A DNA stretch of 64,000 bases from Aeromonas molluscorum 848. GTDB lineage: Bacteria > Pseudomonadota > Gammaproteobacteria > Enterobacterales > Aeromonadaceae. The position numbers were made by a program, and so were the translations under genes. Positions 1 to 8,644 of this stretch are shown here, one piece after another (the first letter of the stretch is position 1; each line of letters begins with the position of its first letter). The notes under the pieces were generated by a model that made no database searches, was not told where the DNA came from, and saw nothing but the letters and a program-made list of their open reading frames with translations. The stretch lies in NCBI RefSeq assembly GCF_000388115.1, contig NZ_AQGQ01000001.1:62001-126000 (forward strand). Direction: 5' to 3'.

Positions 1-501
1 GTTATCGGCAGCATCGCCGAGCAGACCAACCTGCTGGCCCTCAATGCCGCCATCGAAGCGGCGCGTGCCGGCGAGCAAGGGCGCGGCTTTGCCGTGGTGG
101 CAGACGAAGTTCGCTCGCTGGCGGCCCGAACCCAGCAGAGCACGGCGGAGATACAGGCCATGCTGGCCCGCTTGCAGCGCGGCAGTACTGGGGTGGTGGA
201 GGCCATGTCCATGACAAGGCAACGTTGCCAGAGCGCGGCCGAGAACACGACTCGGGTAAACGAGTCTCTGGATACGATGATGGGCGAGGTGGTGGAGATC
301 AATGGTCTAATCACTCATATCGCCACTGCCGCTGAGCAACAGAGTGCGGTCGCCGAGGAGATCAATCGCAACATGAGTGCCATCGCCGAAGTGATCCGTC
401 AGCTCAAGGGCAATGGTGAGGCCACCGTCGCCAGTTCGGGGGCCATGAAGCAGACCTATGACAGGTTGGGCCAGATCGTGGCGCATTTTCGCCTGGCGTA
501 G
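1..501 (+). CDS. methyl-accepting chemotaxis protein, C-terminal part
   Basis: The frame is open from the first base, so the start lies outside the window; 166 residues are visible. It opens inside the conserved hairpin tip of the MCP signalling domain ([20 protein letters not shown] at residues 6-25), which binds CheW and CheA in receptor arrays. The second arm of the long coiled coil follows, with the [13 protein letters not shown] stretch typical of methylation helix 2. The protein ends in AHFRLA, a common MCP terminus without a CheR-tethering pentapeptide. The sensor and membrane parts are not visible, so the ligand cannot be guessed. The next element downstream is a CsrB-type RNA on the opposite strand. 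Confidence 0.95.
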   Translation, partial: VIGSIAEQTNLLALNAAIEAARAGEQGRGFAVVADEVRSLAARTQQSTAEIQAMLARLQRGSTGVVEAMSMTRQRCQSAAENTTRVNESLDTMMGEVVEINGLITHIATAAEQQSAVAEEINRNMSAIAEVIRQLKGNGEATVASSGAMKQTYDRLGQIVAHFRLA

Positions 502-597
502 CCAGCAGAGTGGGTTTAATTACGCAGAGATGAGCGGGGCGGCGAAAGTCGCCTCTTGCTACGGGGTTGGGTATCTGTGGCGAAAACCCATAAAGAT

Positions 598-863
598 GGG
601 GGCGACATGCGTCGCCCCCGATAGTCTTATCGTTCATATCCGTGAACGAAGTTGCTCCCTGCAATCCCTGACTATACCTCTTCCTTTAGGTTTCCCCTTC
701 CCAATCCTTTGGGGTGTCCTTTAGCCATCATGGCCTGACGAGTCATCCATTCCCGTCGCACTTTCTCCATCCTGGGAGGTGTCCTTTACCACATCCTGTG
801 GTGAGTCCATTTGCCCAACCCTGGCAGCCAATCTTCCTGATTGACTTCGACTGCGTCCGTGCA
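598..863 (-). ncRNA. csrB: CsrB-family CsrA-sequestering small RNA
   Basis: Read on the minus strand, this stretch carries about 16 GGA motifs in some 266 nt. Several lie in apical loops: CCAC-AGGAT-GTGG, CTCC-CAGGAT-GGAG, CCCAA-AGGA-TTGGG and GTTCA-CGGATA-TGAAC. This is the layout of CsrB RNAs, which titrate the translational regulator CsrA. The segment AAAGGACACCTCCCAGGATG closely matches a stretch I recall from E. coli CsrB, and GCAGGGAGCAAC near the 3' end matches as well. The RNA ends in a 9-bp GC hairpin (598-619) followed by ATCTTTAT. The 5' end is inferred from the promoter at 870-897. No protein frame here looks real. It is shorter than E. coli CsrB (about 369 nt). BarA/UvrY control would be expected, but I found no clear UvrY box. 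Confidence 0.88.
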
Positions 864-869
864 GGAGTA

Positions 870-897
870 ACTATAAGGATTTTCGACTGGCTAACAA
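870..897 (-). promoter_or_regulatory. sigma70 promoter for the CsrB RNA
   Basis: On the minus strand, TTGTTA (897-892) and TATAGT (875-870) are separated by 16 bp. A start about 7 nt downstream of the -10 element (near 863) gives an RNA that begins just before the first GGA motif. The upstream DNA to about 1000 is AT-rich. Confidence 0.55.
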
Positions 898-1418
898 CGC
901 GATCTTGAAAAACGTTTTACCCCCTTGCTTTTCTATTAAGTCAACTCTAGTTAATTGTTGTTTTAAATCAATTGCATATCGTTTTTTATTGCGGTTTATA
1001 AGATGTGTCAATCCGACTATGCCTGTCTGGTTTTTGGCTTATCGCTCACACCTTCAATGGCGAATATCTCACAAGAAGCTCAAACCAGTCTCAGTCGAAC
1101 TCATCCGAATGGATTAAGCCGCAGGCTCCGCGTCTGTTGGCACTGATCATGGCGGCGAGGGCCCCCGATGCAGCCCTGAATGTGGGGGAGAGGCTTGTCT
1201 CCCGGACACGAACTCAGCACTGTCAGGGCGGGGAGCTAGGCCAGCCCCAGACATTGCCTGCAAAAGTGGAGAAGCTGGCCAGCGCAGTCCCTTCTGTTAT
1301 CTGCCGCCATAGTGACAAGAGGAGAGGGGTTACAGACGGGAGGATGGTGACTGCCGGTCGGCAGGGCGAGCAAGCGTCAGTGAAGCGGGCATGGCTATAG
1401 GGAGATGGGGTAAAGAAG
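898..1418. other. intergenic, no gene recognised
   Basis: The CsrB promoter upstream region (AT-rich to about 1010) grades into GC-rich DNA with no frame that has a ribosome binding site or a recognisable protein. The longer open frames are on both strands, overlap each other, and have no family features. No repeat was seen. Confidence 0.5.
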
Positions 1419-1442
1419 CAAGGGAAGGCGGGCCTTCCCTTG
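1419..1442 (-). terminator. terminator of the small secreted protein gene
   Basis: An 11-bp perfect stem CAAGGGAAGGC/GCCTTCCCTTG with a two-base centre lies just after the stop of the 58-residue gene. On the minus strand it is followed by CTTCTTT. Confidence 0.7.
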
Positions 1443-1451
1443 CATTGCTGC

Positions 1452-1628
1452 TTAGTAGTGTTGCGTGCCGCCGCGCCAGATGCAGACGTATTCGGGTACC
1501 AGCATTTGCGGCATGTTGTCCACATGGCATACCACCATAGGTATGGCGGGGGCACCGTCTGCCTGAGCCAGGGTTGGCGTCATGGGCAGAACCAGTGCAG
1601 CAAGCAGAAGCAGGGGTTTGATGTTCAT
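1452..1628 (-). CDS. small secreted protein, 58 residues, unknown function
   Basis: This short gene starts with ATG preceded by AAGGAG at good spacing. It has a textbook Sec signal peptide: MNIK, then a Leu/Ala-rich core, then TLAQA with likely cleavage after residue 23. The mature part is about 35 residues with two cysteines (C34 and C49) that could form one disulfide in the periplasm, and it ends in GGTQHY. A hairpin terminator follows the stop directly and a CRP-type site lies about 60 bp upstream of the start, so this is a complete single-gene unit. I do not recognise the family. The signal peptide, ribosome binding site and terminator together make a chance frame unlikely. Confidence 0.75.
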   Translation of the reverse strand: MNIKPLLLLAALVLPMTPTLAQADGAPAIPMVVCHVDNMPQMLVPEYVCIWRGGTQHY

Positions 1629-1683
1629 GGAGCTCTCCTTGATGACATTTATGACGGAAGCGTTAACGTCATATGGATACCGT

Positions 1684-1699
1684 TGTGATCCGGATCACT
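1684..1699. promoter_or_regulatory. CRP-type binding site
   Basis: TGTGA-TCCGGA-TCACT matches the consensus TGTGA-N6-TCACA at 9 of 10 core positions. Its centre is about 63 bp upstream of the start codon of the small secreted protein gene. Control of that gene by cAMP-CRP is inferred. Confidence 0.6.
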
Positions 1700-1895
1700 T
1701 TTCTAGTTAAGTTGAGCAAACCCCCACTGCAAGGATTTTTCATAAATTCAACTAATGAAAAAAGTTTCAAAACAGTGAAAGACGACGTCACTGGAGTGAC
1801 AAGCCGCAAGATGCGTTTTTATTGCATAGCCAGCCGGACAGGCCCATGGATCTTGGGGCTGACAGCCCTTTCCCCACTATCCTGAGTCACTTGTC

Positions 1896-1909
1896 TTGAT
1901 CCAGAACAA
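1896..1909. promoter_or_regulatory. FNR-like site upstream of arc operon
   Basis: TTGAT-CCAG-AACAA matches the FNR/ANR consensus TTGAT-N4-ATCAA at 9 of 10 positions. Anaerobic activation of arginine deiminase operons by FNR family proteins is established in other bacteria. The distance to arcA (about 500 bp) is large, so the role is uncertain. Confidence 0.4.
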
Positions 1910-1983
1910 TAAAATATCTATGCATGAAATCATGGCGGTATGACTTTTTATCGCGATGATGTTCCCTCAAGACGATGTGAAAA

Positions 1984-1999
1984 ATGCAAACACTTGCAT
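1984..1999. promoter_or_regulatory. dyad operator candidate, ATGCAA-N4-TTGCAT
   Basis: A perfect 6-bp-arm inverted repeat with a 4-bp centre, similar in shape to an ARG box (TGAAT-N4-ATTCA) but differing at the inner positions. It could be an ArgR site for the arc operon or a site for another dimeric regulator. Confidence 0.3.
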
Positions 2000-2403
2000 A
2001 TAAAGCCATTTATTGATGACGCATTTATTTAAGTTATTGTATTTGATTGTAAAATGTATTTTTTGGTGCTTGTGGAATATGAGTTTACAGCACGAGCATG
2101 AGGCGGGGAAAAGGAATAAAGTCCTATAATAATGAATGGTTATGCTAAGTAGTCCGAAGCTTAATTGCTGGTTATGTCGATGGGATCAAACAAATGGGCT
2201 GCATTTTATTCAGTTGTGGTTGCATGTGATCTAAGTCTGGTTTTTCATGCTTTTACAGACCTAATCTCTAACTCGAAAGGCAGAGGCAGGATAGAATACA
2301 AGCCAAGTACCCTACAAAAAGAATATCCCGCCTTGGCCATGAGAAAGAATAGAAGGAGTCTATTCAATCACTCGCATGGACCCCAGAAAGACGGAATATA
2401 ACC

Positions 2404-3624
2404 ATGAGCAAATTTTATGTAGGTTCTGAAGTTGGCCAACTGCGTCGTGTCATGTTGCATCGCCCCAATCTCAGTCTCAAACGTCTGACACCTTCCAACT
2501 GTCAGGACCTGCTGTTCGATGATGTCCTCTCTGTCGAGCGGGCTGGTGAAGAGCATGACAAGTTCGCCCAAGTACTGCGCGATCAGAATGTCGAAGTCTT
2601 CCTGCTGACCAATCTGTTGGCCGAAACCCTGGATGTGCCGGAAGCCAAAGCCTGGCTGCTGCAACATCAGGTCTCCGATTATCGCCTCGGCTCAGCACTT
2701 GCCAATGATGTCCGCTGCTTCTTGTCGGATATGCCACATCGCGAACTGGCGCGGATCCTCTCCGGCGGTCTCACCTATTCCGAGATGCCGTTTAATGGCG
2801 TCAACATGGTAGTCGGCATGCACGCCCCGACCGATTTCATCATAGAGCCGCTGCCCAACCATCTCTTTACCCGTGACACCTCCTGCTGGGTCTACGGTGG
2901 CGTCTCCATCAACCCCATGGCCAAGGCTGCCCGTCGCCGGGAAACCAACCATGTGAAGGCCATTTACCGCTGGCATCCGCAGTTCGCCGGTCAGGATTTC
3001 ATCAAGTACTTCGGTGATGAGGATCATGACTATGACAACTCCACCATCGAAGGCGGTGACGTCCTGGTCATCGGTCGCGGCGCCGTGCTGATTGGCATGT
3101 CCGAGCGCACCACGCCACAAGGGGTCGAGCATCTGGCCCGCAGCCTGTTCAAGCACGGTCAGGCCAAGCAAGTCATCGCCATGCAACTGCCGAAACACCG
3201 TAGCTGCATGCACCTCGACACCGTCATGACCCACATGGACATAGACACCTTCTCCGTCTACCCGGAAGTCATTCGCAAAGATGTGAACTGCTGGAGTCTG
3301 ACCCCGGATGGCAATACCGGCATGAAGATCAAGGAGGAGGGTTATTTCGTGACGGCCATCGAGAAAGCATTGGGTGTGGATCAGCTCAAGCTCATCACCA
3401 CCGGTGGCGACAGCTTCGAGGCCGAGCGCGAGCAGTGGAACGATGCCAACAACGTACTGACCGTGCGCCCTGGTGTGGTCGTCGGCTACGAGCGCAATAC
3501 CTACACCAACGAAAAATACGACAAGGCCGGCATCACTGTGCTGTCCATCCCGGGCGAAGAGCTGGGACGTGGCCGCGGTGGCGCCCGCTGCATGAGCTGC
3601 CCGATGGAACGTGACGGCATCTAA
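2404..3624 (+). CDS. arcA: arginine deiminase
   Basis: Hydrolyses L-arginine to citrulline and ammonia, the first step of the arginine deiminase pathway in the cytoplasm. The length of 406 residues is normal. The catalytic set of the guanidino-modifying fold is visible: D158 in FTRDTS, E216 in IEGGD, H270 and D272 in MHLDTV, and the nucleophile C399 in RCMSCP near the C-terminus. The spacing matches the Pseudomonas enzyme. The ATG is preceded by a weak GACGGAA, so translation may depend on upstream context. It is the first gene of arcA-arcC-argF-arcD, which yields ATP from arginine under oxygen limitation and can protect against acid. Confidence 0.97.
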   Translation: MSKFYVGSEVGQLRRVMLHRPNLSLKRLTPSNCQDLLFDDVLSVERAGEEHDKFAQVLRDQNVEVFLLTNLLAETLDVPEAKAWLLQHQVSDYRLGSALANDVRCFLSDMPHRELARILSGGLTYSEMPFNGVNMVVGMHAPTDFIIEPLPNHLFTRDTSCWVYGGVSINPMAKAARRRETNHVKAIYRWHPQFAGQDFIKYFGDEDHDYDNSTIEGGDVLVIGRGAVLIGMSERTTPQGVEHLARSLFKHGQAKQVIAMQLPKHRSCMHLDTVMTHMDIDTFSVYPEVIRKDVNCWSLTPDGNTGMKIKEEGYFVTAIEKALGVDQLKLITTGGDSFEAEREQWNDANNVLTVRPGVVVGYERNTYTNEKYDKAGITVLSIPGEELGRGRGGARCMSCPMERDGI

Positions 3625-3633
3625 CCAGACGGC

Positions 3634-3659
3634 GTGGCGCCGGCAGAGGCTGGCGCCAC
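3634..3659 (+). other. intercistronic hairpin arcA-arcC
   Basis: An 8-bp GC-rich stem GTGGCGCC/GGCGCCAC with a 10-nt loop sits right after the arcA stop, with no T tract. It is more likely an mRNA stabiliser or processing point that keeps arcA abundant than a terminator. Confidence 0.5.
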
Positions 3660-3686
3660 ACAAATAAAGCATCGAGATTAACCACT

Positions 3687-4613
3687 ATGAAAAAACCAAC
3701 TGTCGTCGTCGCCCTGGGGGGGAATGCCCTGCTCCGTCGTGGTGAGCCCCTTGAAGCGGATATCCAGCGCAAGAATATTGCCACCGCCGCCAAGACCATC
3801 GCCCAGATAGCCCAGGAATACAATGTGGTGCTGGTGCATGGCAACGGCCCACAAGTGGGTCTGCTCGCCCTGCAAAACAGCGCCTATACCAAGGTCGCTC
3901 CCTATCCCCTGGATGTGCTGGGTGCAGAATCTCAGGGCATGATCGGCTACATGCTGATCCAGGAGTTGAAGAATCTGATGCCGAGCCGCAACGTCACCGC
4001 GCTGCTGACTCAGGTGCAGGTCGATGCCAAGGATCCGGCCTTTGCCAATCCGACCAAATATATCGGCCCCGTCTACTCCGAAGCCGAGGCCCGCGCCCTG
4101 GCCGCCGAGAAGCAGTGGAGCGTCAAGGCAGACGGCAAGTTCTTCCGCCGCGTGGTGCCCTCTCCGCTGCCCCAGCGCATCGTTGAAGGCGATGCCATCG
4201 AGACCCTGATCGCTCAGGGGCACCTCATCATCTGTACCGGTGGTGGTGGCATTCCCGTGACTTGGGATGGCGAGCGTCTGACCGGGGTGGAAGCCGTCAT
4301 CGACAAGGACATGTCTGCCGCCTATCTGGCCAAGCAGATCAAGGCCGATGCCCTGCTGATCCTCACCGATGCCGATGCCGTCTACCTGGATTGGGGCAAA
4401 CCGACCCAACATCCGCTGCGCACCACCAGTCCTGATGATCTGGCTGGTATCCCATTCGATGCAGGTTCCATGGGGCCAAAGATAGAAGCTTCCTGCGAAT
4501 TTGTAAGAGCGACCCAGGGTCGCGTCGGTATAGGTTGCCTGGAAGATGGTCTGGCCATCCTCAAGGGTGAGGCCGGTACCAGCATAGTGGCCAATCTGGC
4601 CATCCCAGCCTAG
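3687..4613 (+). CDS. arcC: carbamate kinase
   Basis: Transfers phosphate from carbamoyl phosphate to ADP, giving ATP, ammonia and CO2; this is the energy-yielding last step of the arginine deiminase pathway. The 308 residues are the usual length. The amino acid kinase fold shows in [11 protein letters not shown] at the N-terminus, GNGPQVG in the first third, and CTGGGGIP and LTDADAVY in the nucleotide and carbamate regions. It lies 62 bp after arcA and 50 bp before argF. In Pseudomonas arcC is last, whereas here it is second, so gene order differs while function is clear. Confidence 0.96.
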   Translation: MKKPTVVVALGGNALLRRGEPLEADIQRKNIATAAKTIAQIAQEYNVVLVHGNGPQVGLLALQNSAYTKVAPYPLDVLGAESQGMIGYMLIQELKNLMPSRNVTALLTQVQVDAKDPAFANPTKYIGPVYSEAEARALAAEKQWSVKADGKFFRRVVPSPLPQRIVEGDAIETLIAQGHLIICTGGGGIPVTWDGERLTGVEAVIDKDMSAAYLAKQIKADALLILTDADAVYLDWGKPTQHPLRTTSPDDLAGIPFDAGSMGPKIEASCEFVRATQGRVGIGCLEDGLAILKGEAGTSIVANLAIPA

Positions 4614-4663
4614 TCAACTTCACTGCCTACTATTGGTCTGAACAAAATAAGAGAGAACTCATC

Positions 4664-5668
4664 ATGGCTTTCAATCTGCGTAATCGTAACTTCCTGAAAC
4701 TGCTGGACTTCACCCCGCGCGAAATCCAATACATGATCGACTTGGCCATCGACCTGAAAAAAGCCAAATATGGTGGCTACGAGCGTAAGCATCTGGGCGG
4801 AAAGAATATCGCGCTGATCTTCGAGAAAACCTCCACCCGTACCCGTTGCGCCTTTGAAGTGGCAGCTTTCGACCAGGGCGCGCAAGTCTCCTACCTTGGG
4901 CCAAGTGGTTCCCAGATTGGTCACAAGGAGTCCATGAAGGACACCGCTCGCGTGCTGGGCCGCATGTATGACGGTATCGAATACCGTGGTTACGGCCAGG
5001 AGATCGTGGAAGAGCTGGGTGCCCATGCCGGTGTCCCTGTCTGGAACGGTCTGACCAATGAGTTCCACCCGACCCAGATCCTGGCCGACTTCATGACCAT
5101 GCTGGAACACGGCAAGGGCAAGCGTCTGGATCAAATCAAGTTCGCCTACCTGGGTGATGCTCGCAACAACATGGGCAACTCTCTGATGGTTGGCGCCGCC
5201 AAGATGGGCATGGATATCCGCCTGGTCGCTCCGAAAGCCTTCTGGCCGGAAGAGGATCTGGTCGCCAAGTGCCGCCTGATTGCCGAAGAGACCGGCGCCC
5301 GCATCACCATGACCGAAGATGTGAAAGAGGGCGTGCTGGGCACCGACTTCCTCTACACCGATGTCTGGGTCTCCATGGGTGAGGCGAAGGAAGCCTGGGA
5401 TCAACGGGTGAAACTGATGACGCCTTATCAGATCAACATGGATGTCATCAATGCCACCAAGAACCCGGATGTGAAGTTCATGCACTGCCTGCCGGCGTTC
5501 CACAACGATGAGACCACCATGGGCAAGGAAGTGGCTGACAAGTACGGAATGAAAGGTCTGGAAGTGACCGAGGACGTGTTCGAATCCGAGCACAGCATCG
5601 TGTTCGACGAGGCCGAAAACCGGATGCACACCATCAAGGCAGTGATGGTTGCTACGCTGGGCGACTAA
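4664..5668 (+). CDS. argF: ornithine carbamoyltransferase, catabolic context
   Basis: Interconverts citrulline plus phosphate and ornithine plus carbamoyl phosphate. Position in the arc operon suggests the catabolic direction (ArcB role). The 334 residues carry the carbamoyl phosphate motif STRTR at 57-61, HPTQ at 135-138, and the ornithine-side HCLP at 274-277. Sequence alone does not separate anabolic from catabolic forms, so it could be named arcB; no second copy is in the window. A strong terminator follows, so arcD may be transcribed partly by readthrough or from its own promoter in the 120-bp gap. Confidence 0.95.
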   Translation: MAFNLRNRNFLKLLDFTPREIQYMIDLAIDLKKAKYGGYERKHLGGKNIALIFEKTSTRTRCAFEVAAFDQGAQVSYLGPSGSQIGHKESMKDTARVLGRMYDGIEYRGYGQEIVEELGAHAGVPVWNGLTNEFHPTQILADFMTMLEHGKGKRLDQIKFAYLGDARNNMGNSLMVGAAKMGMDIRLVAPKAFWPEEDLVAKCRLIAEETGARITMTEDVKEGVLGTDFLYTDVWVSMGEAKEAWDQRVKLMTPYQINMDVINATKNPDVKFMHCLPAFHNDETTMGKEVADKYGMKGLEVTEDVFESEHSIVFDEAENRMHTIKAVMVATLGD

Positions 5669-5683
5669 GGTCGCGGTAGTGGT

Positions 5684-5707
5684 ACCGGGGGGAAACCCCC
5701 GGTTTTT
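5684..5707 (+). terminator. terminator after argF
   Basis: Stem ACCGGGGG/CCCCCGGT with a GAAA tetraloop and a run of T. It splits arcACargF from arcD and may set a lower level for the transporter. Confidence 0.85.
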
Positions 5708-5788
5708 CAACCATGTGACAGCGGAATAATACCTCTAACCCCTACCCGCAGCCTGCATGGATACCACCCCACAGAAGGATGTTGGACC

Positions 5789-7192
5789 ATGACCAAATTC
5801 AAGTTCCCATCAGCCTACACCATACTGTTTGTGCTGATCGCCTTTGTTGCCGCCCTGAGCTGGATAGTGCCGGCCGGCAAATATGACATGACCATGAATG
5901 AAGCTCTCGGCAAGGAAGTGCCGGTAGCCGGTACCTACAAGCTGGTCGACGGCAATCCCCAGGGGATAGTCGACGTGCTGCTGGCACCTATCGATGGTCT
6001 CTACAATCACCAATCCTATGAAGCGGGCGCCATCGACGTTGCCCTCTTCATTCTGATCATCGGTGGCTTCCTTGGCATAGTCACCAAGACTGGCGCCATC
6101 GATGCCGGTATCGAGCGAGTAACCTACCGGCTGCGTGGCCGTGAGGAGTGGATGATCCCGATCCTGATGGCGCTGTTCGCCGCAGGGGGGACCATCTACG
6201 GCATGGCTGAAGAATCTCTGCCTTTCTACACCTTGCTGGTGCCCGTGATGATGGCGGCCCGCTTCGACCCTCTGGTGGCCGCAGCGACAGTATTGCTCGG
6301 TGCCGGTATCGGTACCCTGGGCTCCACCATCAACCCGTTCGCCACCGTGATTGCCGCCAACGCCGCCGGTATCTCCTTCACCGATGGTATCTGGCTGCGT
6401 GTCGCCATGCTGGTGGTGGGCTGGTTCATCTGCGTTGCCTACGTGATGCGTTACGCCAAGATGGTGCGCAACGATCCCAGCAAATCCGTGGTTGCCGACA
6501 AGTGGGAAGAGAACCGCGCTCACTTCCTTGGTAGCAAGGGTGACGAAATGCTGACCTTTACCCTGACCCGCAAAATAGTGCTGGGCATCTTTGCTGCCTC
6601 CTTCGGGGTGATGATCTACGGGGTGGCCGTGCTGGGCTGGTGGATGGCCGAGATCTCCGGCGTCTTCCTGGCTGCTGCCATCATAGTGGGCCTGATTGCC
6701 CGTATGAGTGAGGAAGAACTGACCTCCAACTTCATCGACGGTGCCCGCGACCTGCTCGGCGTGGCCCTCATCATAGGTATCGCTCGCGGTATAGTAGTGG
6801 TGATGGATAACGGCATGATCACCCACACCATACTGCACAGCGCCGAAGGGTTGGTGGCTGGGTTGTCCAACGTGGTGTTCATCAACGTCATGTTTGCCCT
6901 GGAAGTGGTGCTCTCCTTCCTGGTGCCATCGTCCTCTGGCCTGGCCGTGCTGACCATGCCGATCATGGCGCCCCTGGCGGACTTTGCCAACGTGGGCCGC
7001 GACCTGGTGGTTACCGCCTACCAATCCGCTTCCGGCATCGTCAACCTGGTGACGCCGACTTCCGCCGTGGTCATGGGTGGCCTGGCCATTGCCAAGGTGC
7101 CTTATGTACGCTGGCTGAAGTGGGTCGCCCCCCTGCTGGGCATATTGACAGTGCTGATCATGGCCTGTCTGAGCCTGGGAGCCGCTCTCTGA
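5789..7192 (+). CDS. arcD: YfcC-type transporter, probable arginine/ornithine exchanger
   Basis: An integral membrane carrier of 467 residues with about a dozen hydrophobic segments, of the YfcC/DcuC-like family (Pfam PF03606). Recognisable parts include the N-terminal FPSAYTILF segment, the conserved GTIYGMAEESLPFY stretch, and the late LVPSSSGLAVLTMPIMAPL loop, typical of the family. Genes of this family occur in arc clusters as the arginine importer/ornithine exporter, replacing the unrelated classical ArcD. The substrate is inferred from operon position only. ATG has GAAGGATGTTGGACC upstream. It closes the arc cluster and is followed by a long terminator. Confidence 0.82.
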   Translation: MTKFKFPSAYTILFVLIAFVAALSWIVPAGKYDMTMNEALGKEVPVAGTYKLVDGNPQGIVDVLLAPIDGLYNHQSYEAGAIDVALFILIIGGFLGIVTKTGAIDAGIERVTYRLRGREEWMIPILMALFAAGGTIYGMAEESLPFYTLLVPVMMAARFDPLVAAATVLLGAGIGTLGSTINPFATVIAANAAGISFTDGIWLRVAMLVVGWFICVAYVMRYAKMVRNDPSKSVVADKWEENRAHFLGSKGDEMLTFTLTRKIVLGIFAASFGVMIYGVAVLGWWMAEISGVFLAAAIIVGLIARMSEEELTSNFIDGARDLLGVALIIGIARGIVVVMDNGMITHTILHSAEGLVAGLSNVVFINVMFALEVVLSFLVPSSSGLAVLTMPIMAPLADFANVGRDLVVTAYQSASGIVNLVTPTSAVVMGGLAIAKVPYVRWLKWVAPLLGILTVLIMACLSLGAAL

Positions 7193-7213
7193 GCAAGATG
7201 ATCATTGATGTCG

Positions 7214-7245
7214 CAACAGGGAGCCCATGGGCTCCCTGTTGTTTT
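7214..7245 (+). terminator. terminator of arcD
   Basis: A 13-bp perfect stem CAACAGGGAGCCC/GGGCTCCCTGTTG followed by TTTT. Confidence 0.9.
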
Positions 7246-7303
7246 GGGCGCTGTGCAACCACGGGGATGTCGCATCAGCGGCTGGATCCCCGGCAATGGA
7301 ATA

Positions 7304-7343
7304 GATGAAGAAGAGGCGACCCTGAGGTCGCCTCTTCTTCATC
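7304..7343 (-). terminator. long hairpin, terminator of argR
   Basis: An 18-bp perfect stem with a 4-nt loop just downstream of the argR stop (left arm 7304-7321, right arm 7326-7343). The T tract is poor, so termination is inferred from stem length and position between convergent genes. Confidence 0.65.
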
Positions 7344-7359
7344 TTGGGCAAGAGAGGGG

Positions 7360-7851
7360 TCAGCGTGCCTGGGCCAGGGTACGCAGTACGGCTTCGTGGG
7401 CCTGACGGGTACGACTGATGTGGCGGGGCGCGACCAGCACCACATCGTTGCCCGCGACGGCGCCCATGATCTCGGGGTTCGCATGACGGTCCAGCAGGCG
7501 AGCCACCACGGTCGCGGCGCCCGGGGTGGTGTGAATGAGCACCAGCTGACGGTTATGGTCGACGGAACGGACCATGTCGTGCACAGAACGGCTGCAACCG
7601 GCCGGCTCTAGCTGATCCTCTACCAGGGTATAAATCTTCTTGCCGCTGGCGTTTTGGGCCTTGGCCACGCCGAGGCGACGCAGCAACCGGGAGATGGTGG
7701 ACTGACTGATGTCGGTGAAGCCCTGCTTGGCAAGCTCGTTGCGGATCTCTTCCTGGGTGCTGAAGCAGTGCTGGCCAATGATTCGGCGGCAGGCATCGAG
7801 CTGAGCCGTGTCGGTTTCCTGCTCCACCGGGTGGAAATGGGTCTTGACCAA
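7360..7851 (-). CDS. argR: arginine repressor
   Basis: A hexameric arginine-responsive DNA-binding protein that represses arginine biosynthesis and often controls arc operons. Of 163 residues, the N-terminal winged helix contains FTDISQSTISRLLRRLG and the C-terminal arginine-binding and oligomerisation domain contains VLIHTTPGAATVVARLLD and the GAVAGND turn. The start is a TTG with AAGGA 8 nt upstream; no ATG in frame is compatible with family alignment, and it is slightly longer than E. coli ArgR (156). It lies convergent to the arc operon and upstream of nothing on its own strand, so it is likely monocistronic. A -10-like TATAAT lies at 7977-7982; no clear ARG box was seen. Confidence 0.95.
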   Translation of the reverse strand: MVKTHFHPVEQETDTAQLDACRRIIGQHCFSTQEEIRNELAKQGFTDISQSTISRLLRRLGVAKAQNASGKKIYTLVEDQLEPAGCSRSVHDMVRSVDHNRQLVLIHTTPGAATVVARLLDRHANPEIMGAVAGNDVVLVAPRHISRTRQAHEAVLRTLAQAR

Positions 7852-8015
7852 GATGGATGTCCTTTGCCTTTGTCATCAGCGAAATCTCTGTCAGGGTGCA
7901 AAGACACTGGTGGGATCGACTGACAAAAAAGTATCGGCTAGTGGATCCATGGGGCTAACCATGGTTGAGATGGTAAATTATAGCTAATCGACAGCGGTGG
8001 GCTGTGACCCGTATC

Positions 8016-8038
8016 AAAAATGGGCCCCTTGGGGCCCA
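8016..8038 (-). terminator. terminator of pyrBI
   Basis: On the minus strand, stem TGGGCCCC/GGGGCCCA with a 2-nt centre is followed by TTTTT, 40 bp after the pyrI stop. Confidence 0.85.
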
Positions 8039-8078
8039 ATCACTGATCCATTTCAGCGCTCGTCAGGTGGCGGAGCTA

Positions 8079-8543
8079 TCAGTAACGCTCGCTGACAATA
8101 TCCTGGGTGAAGGACTTCTCGCAGTATTTGCACTTCATCCGTACCGCGCCCTTGACCTCGCGCACGCTGAAGTAGCTGTCCACGGGCTCGTTGTGGGAGA
8201 TGCAGTTGGAGTTGGGGCAGTGGAAGACCCCGGTGATGAACTCCGGCAGAGCCAGCTGATGTTTCTTCACCACATTGAAGTTTTCGATGATGTTGACCGT
8301 CGCATTGGGGGCGAACAGCGCCAGCTGGTTGGCCTGTTGCTCGGTCAGCCGGGTGTTCTCAATCTTGATGAGGTCCTTTTTGCCCAGGGCGCCGGATTTG
8401 AGGTTGAAGCCGACGGTGATCCGCTCCTGGGTCTCGATCAGTTGGAACAGCTTCAGGATCTTGATGCCCTGACCGGCAGGGACATGGTCTATGACGGAGC
8501 CGTGACGGATGGCTTCGACTTGCAGTTGATTCTTGTCAGGCAT
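8079..8543 (-). CDS. pyrI: aspartate carbamoyltransferase regulatory chain
   Basis: Binds ATP, CTP and UTP and transmits allosteric control to the PyrB trimers of the ATCase holoenzyme. The chosen start ([12 protein letters not shown]) has GAGGGG 7 nt upstream and aligns with E. coli PyrI; an upstream in-frame ATG is less likely. The 154-residue protein has an N-terminal nucleotide domain and a C-terminal zinc domain with C109, C114, C138 and C141 in the order CxxxxC...CxxC, all present. It follows pyrB by about 100 bp on the same transcript and is followed by a clear terminator. Confidence 0.97.
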   Translation of the reverse strand: MPDKNQLQVEAIRHGSVIDHVPAGQGIKILKLFQLIETQERITVGFNLKSGALGKKDLIKIENTRLTEQQANQLALFAPNATVNIIENFNVVKKHQLALPEFITGVFHCPNSNCISHNEPVDSYFSVREVKGAVRMKCKYCEKSFTQDIVSERY

Positions 8544-8644
8544 GATATTCCCCTCAGACGAATTCATTCAGCACCAGTGTCTGGCGCACGATAGAGTGAC
8601 GGATTGCCGCTGGCCGTTGATTCTTCTCGGCCAAGGCGTGCTCC

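Larger units (their letters stand above)
1700..2403. other. AT-rich upstream region of the arc operon
   Basis: About 700 bp of low-GC DNA without a convincing gene, between two divergent units. It contains an FNR-like site, a 6-bp-arm dyad and a perfect TATAAT (2125-2130), listed separately where supported. A 78-codon frame ends two bases before the arcA start but has no ribosome binding site and no family resemblance. The region probably carries the anaerobic and arginine control of the arc operon. Confidence 0.55.

Noticed and set aside
502-900. Degenerate 65-bp tandem repeats on the plus strand (GGTGTCCTTTA...)
   Set aside because: They are the complement of repeated GGA-motif modules of the CsrB-type RNA, not an independent repeat element.
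1223-1555. 110-codon minus-strand frame
   Set aside because: Overlaps the better supported 58-residue secreted protein in another frame and its terminator; no family features.
2165-2401. 78-codon frame ending 2 bp before arcA, possible leader peptide
   Set aside because: TTG start, no ribosome binding site, low-GC DNA where open frames are expected by chance, no run of arginine codons near a hairpin.
5789-7192. C4-dicarboxylate carrier as the function of the YfcC-like gene
   Set aside because: Family includes DcuC-like carriers, but position in the arc operon favours arginine/ornithine exchange.
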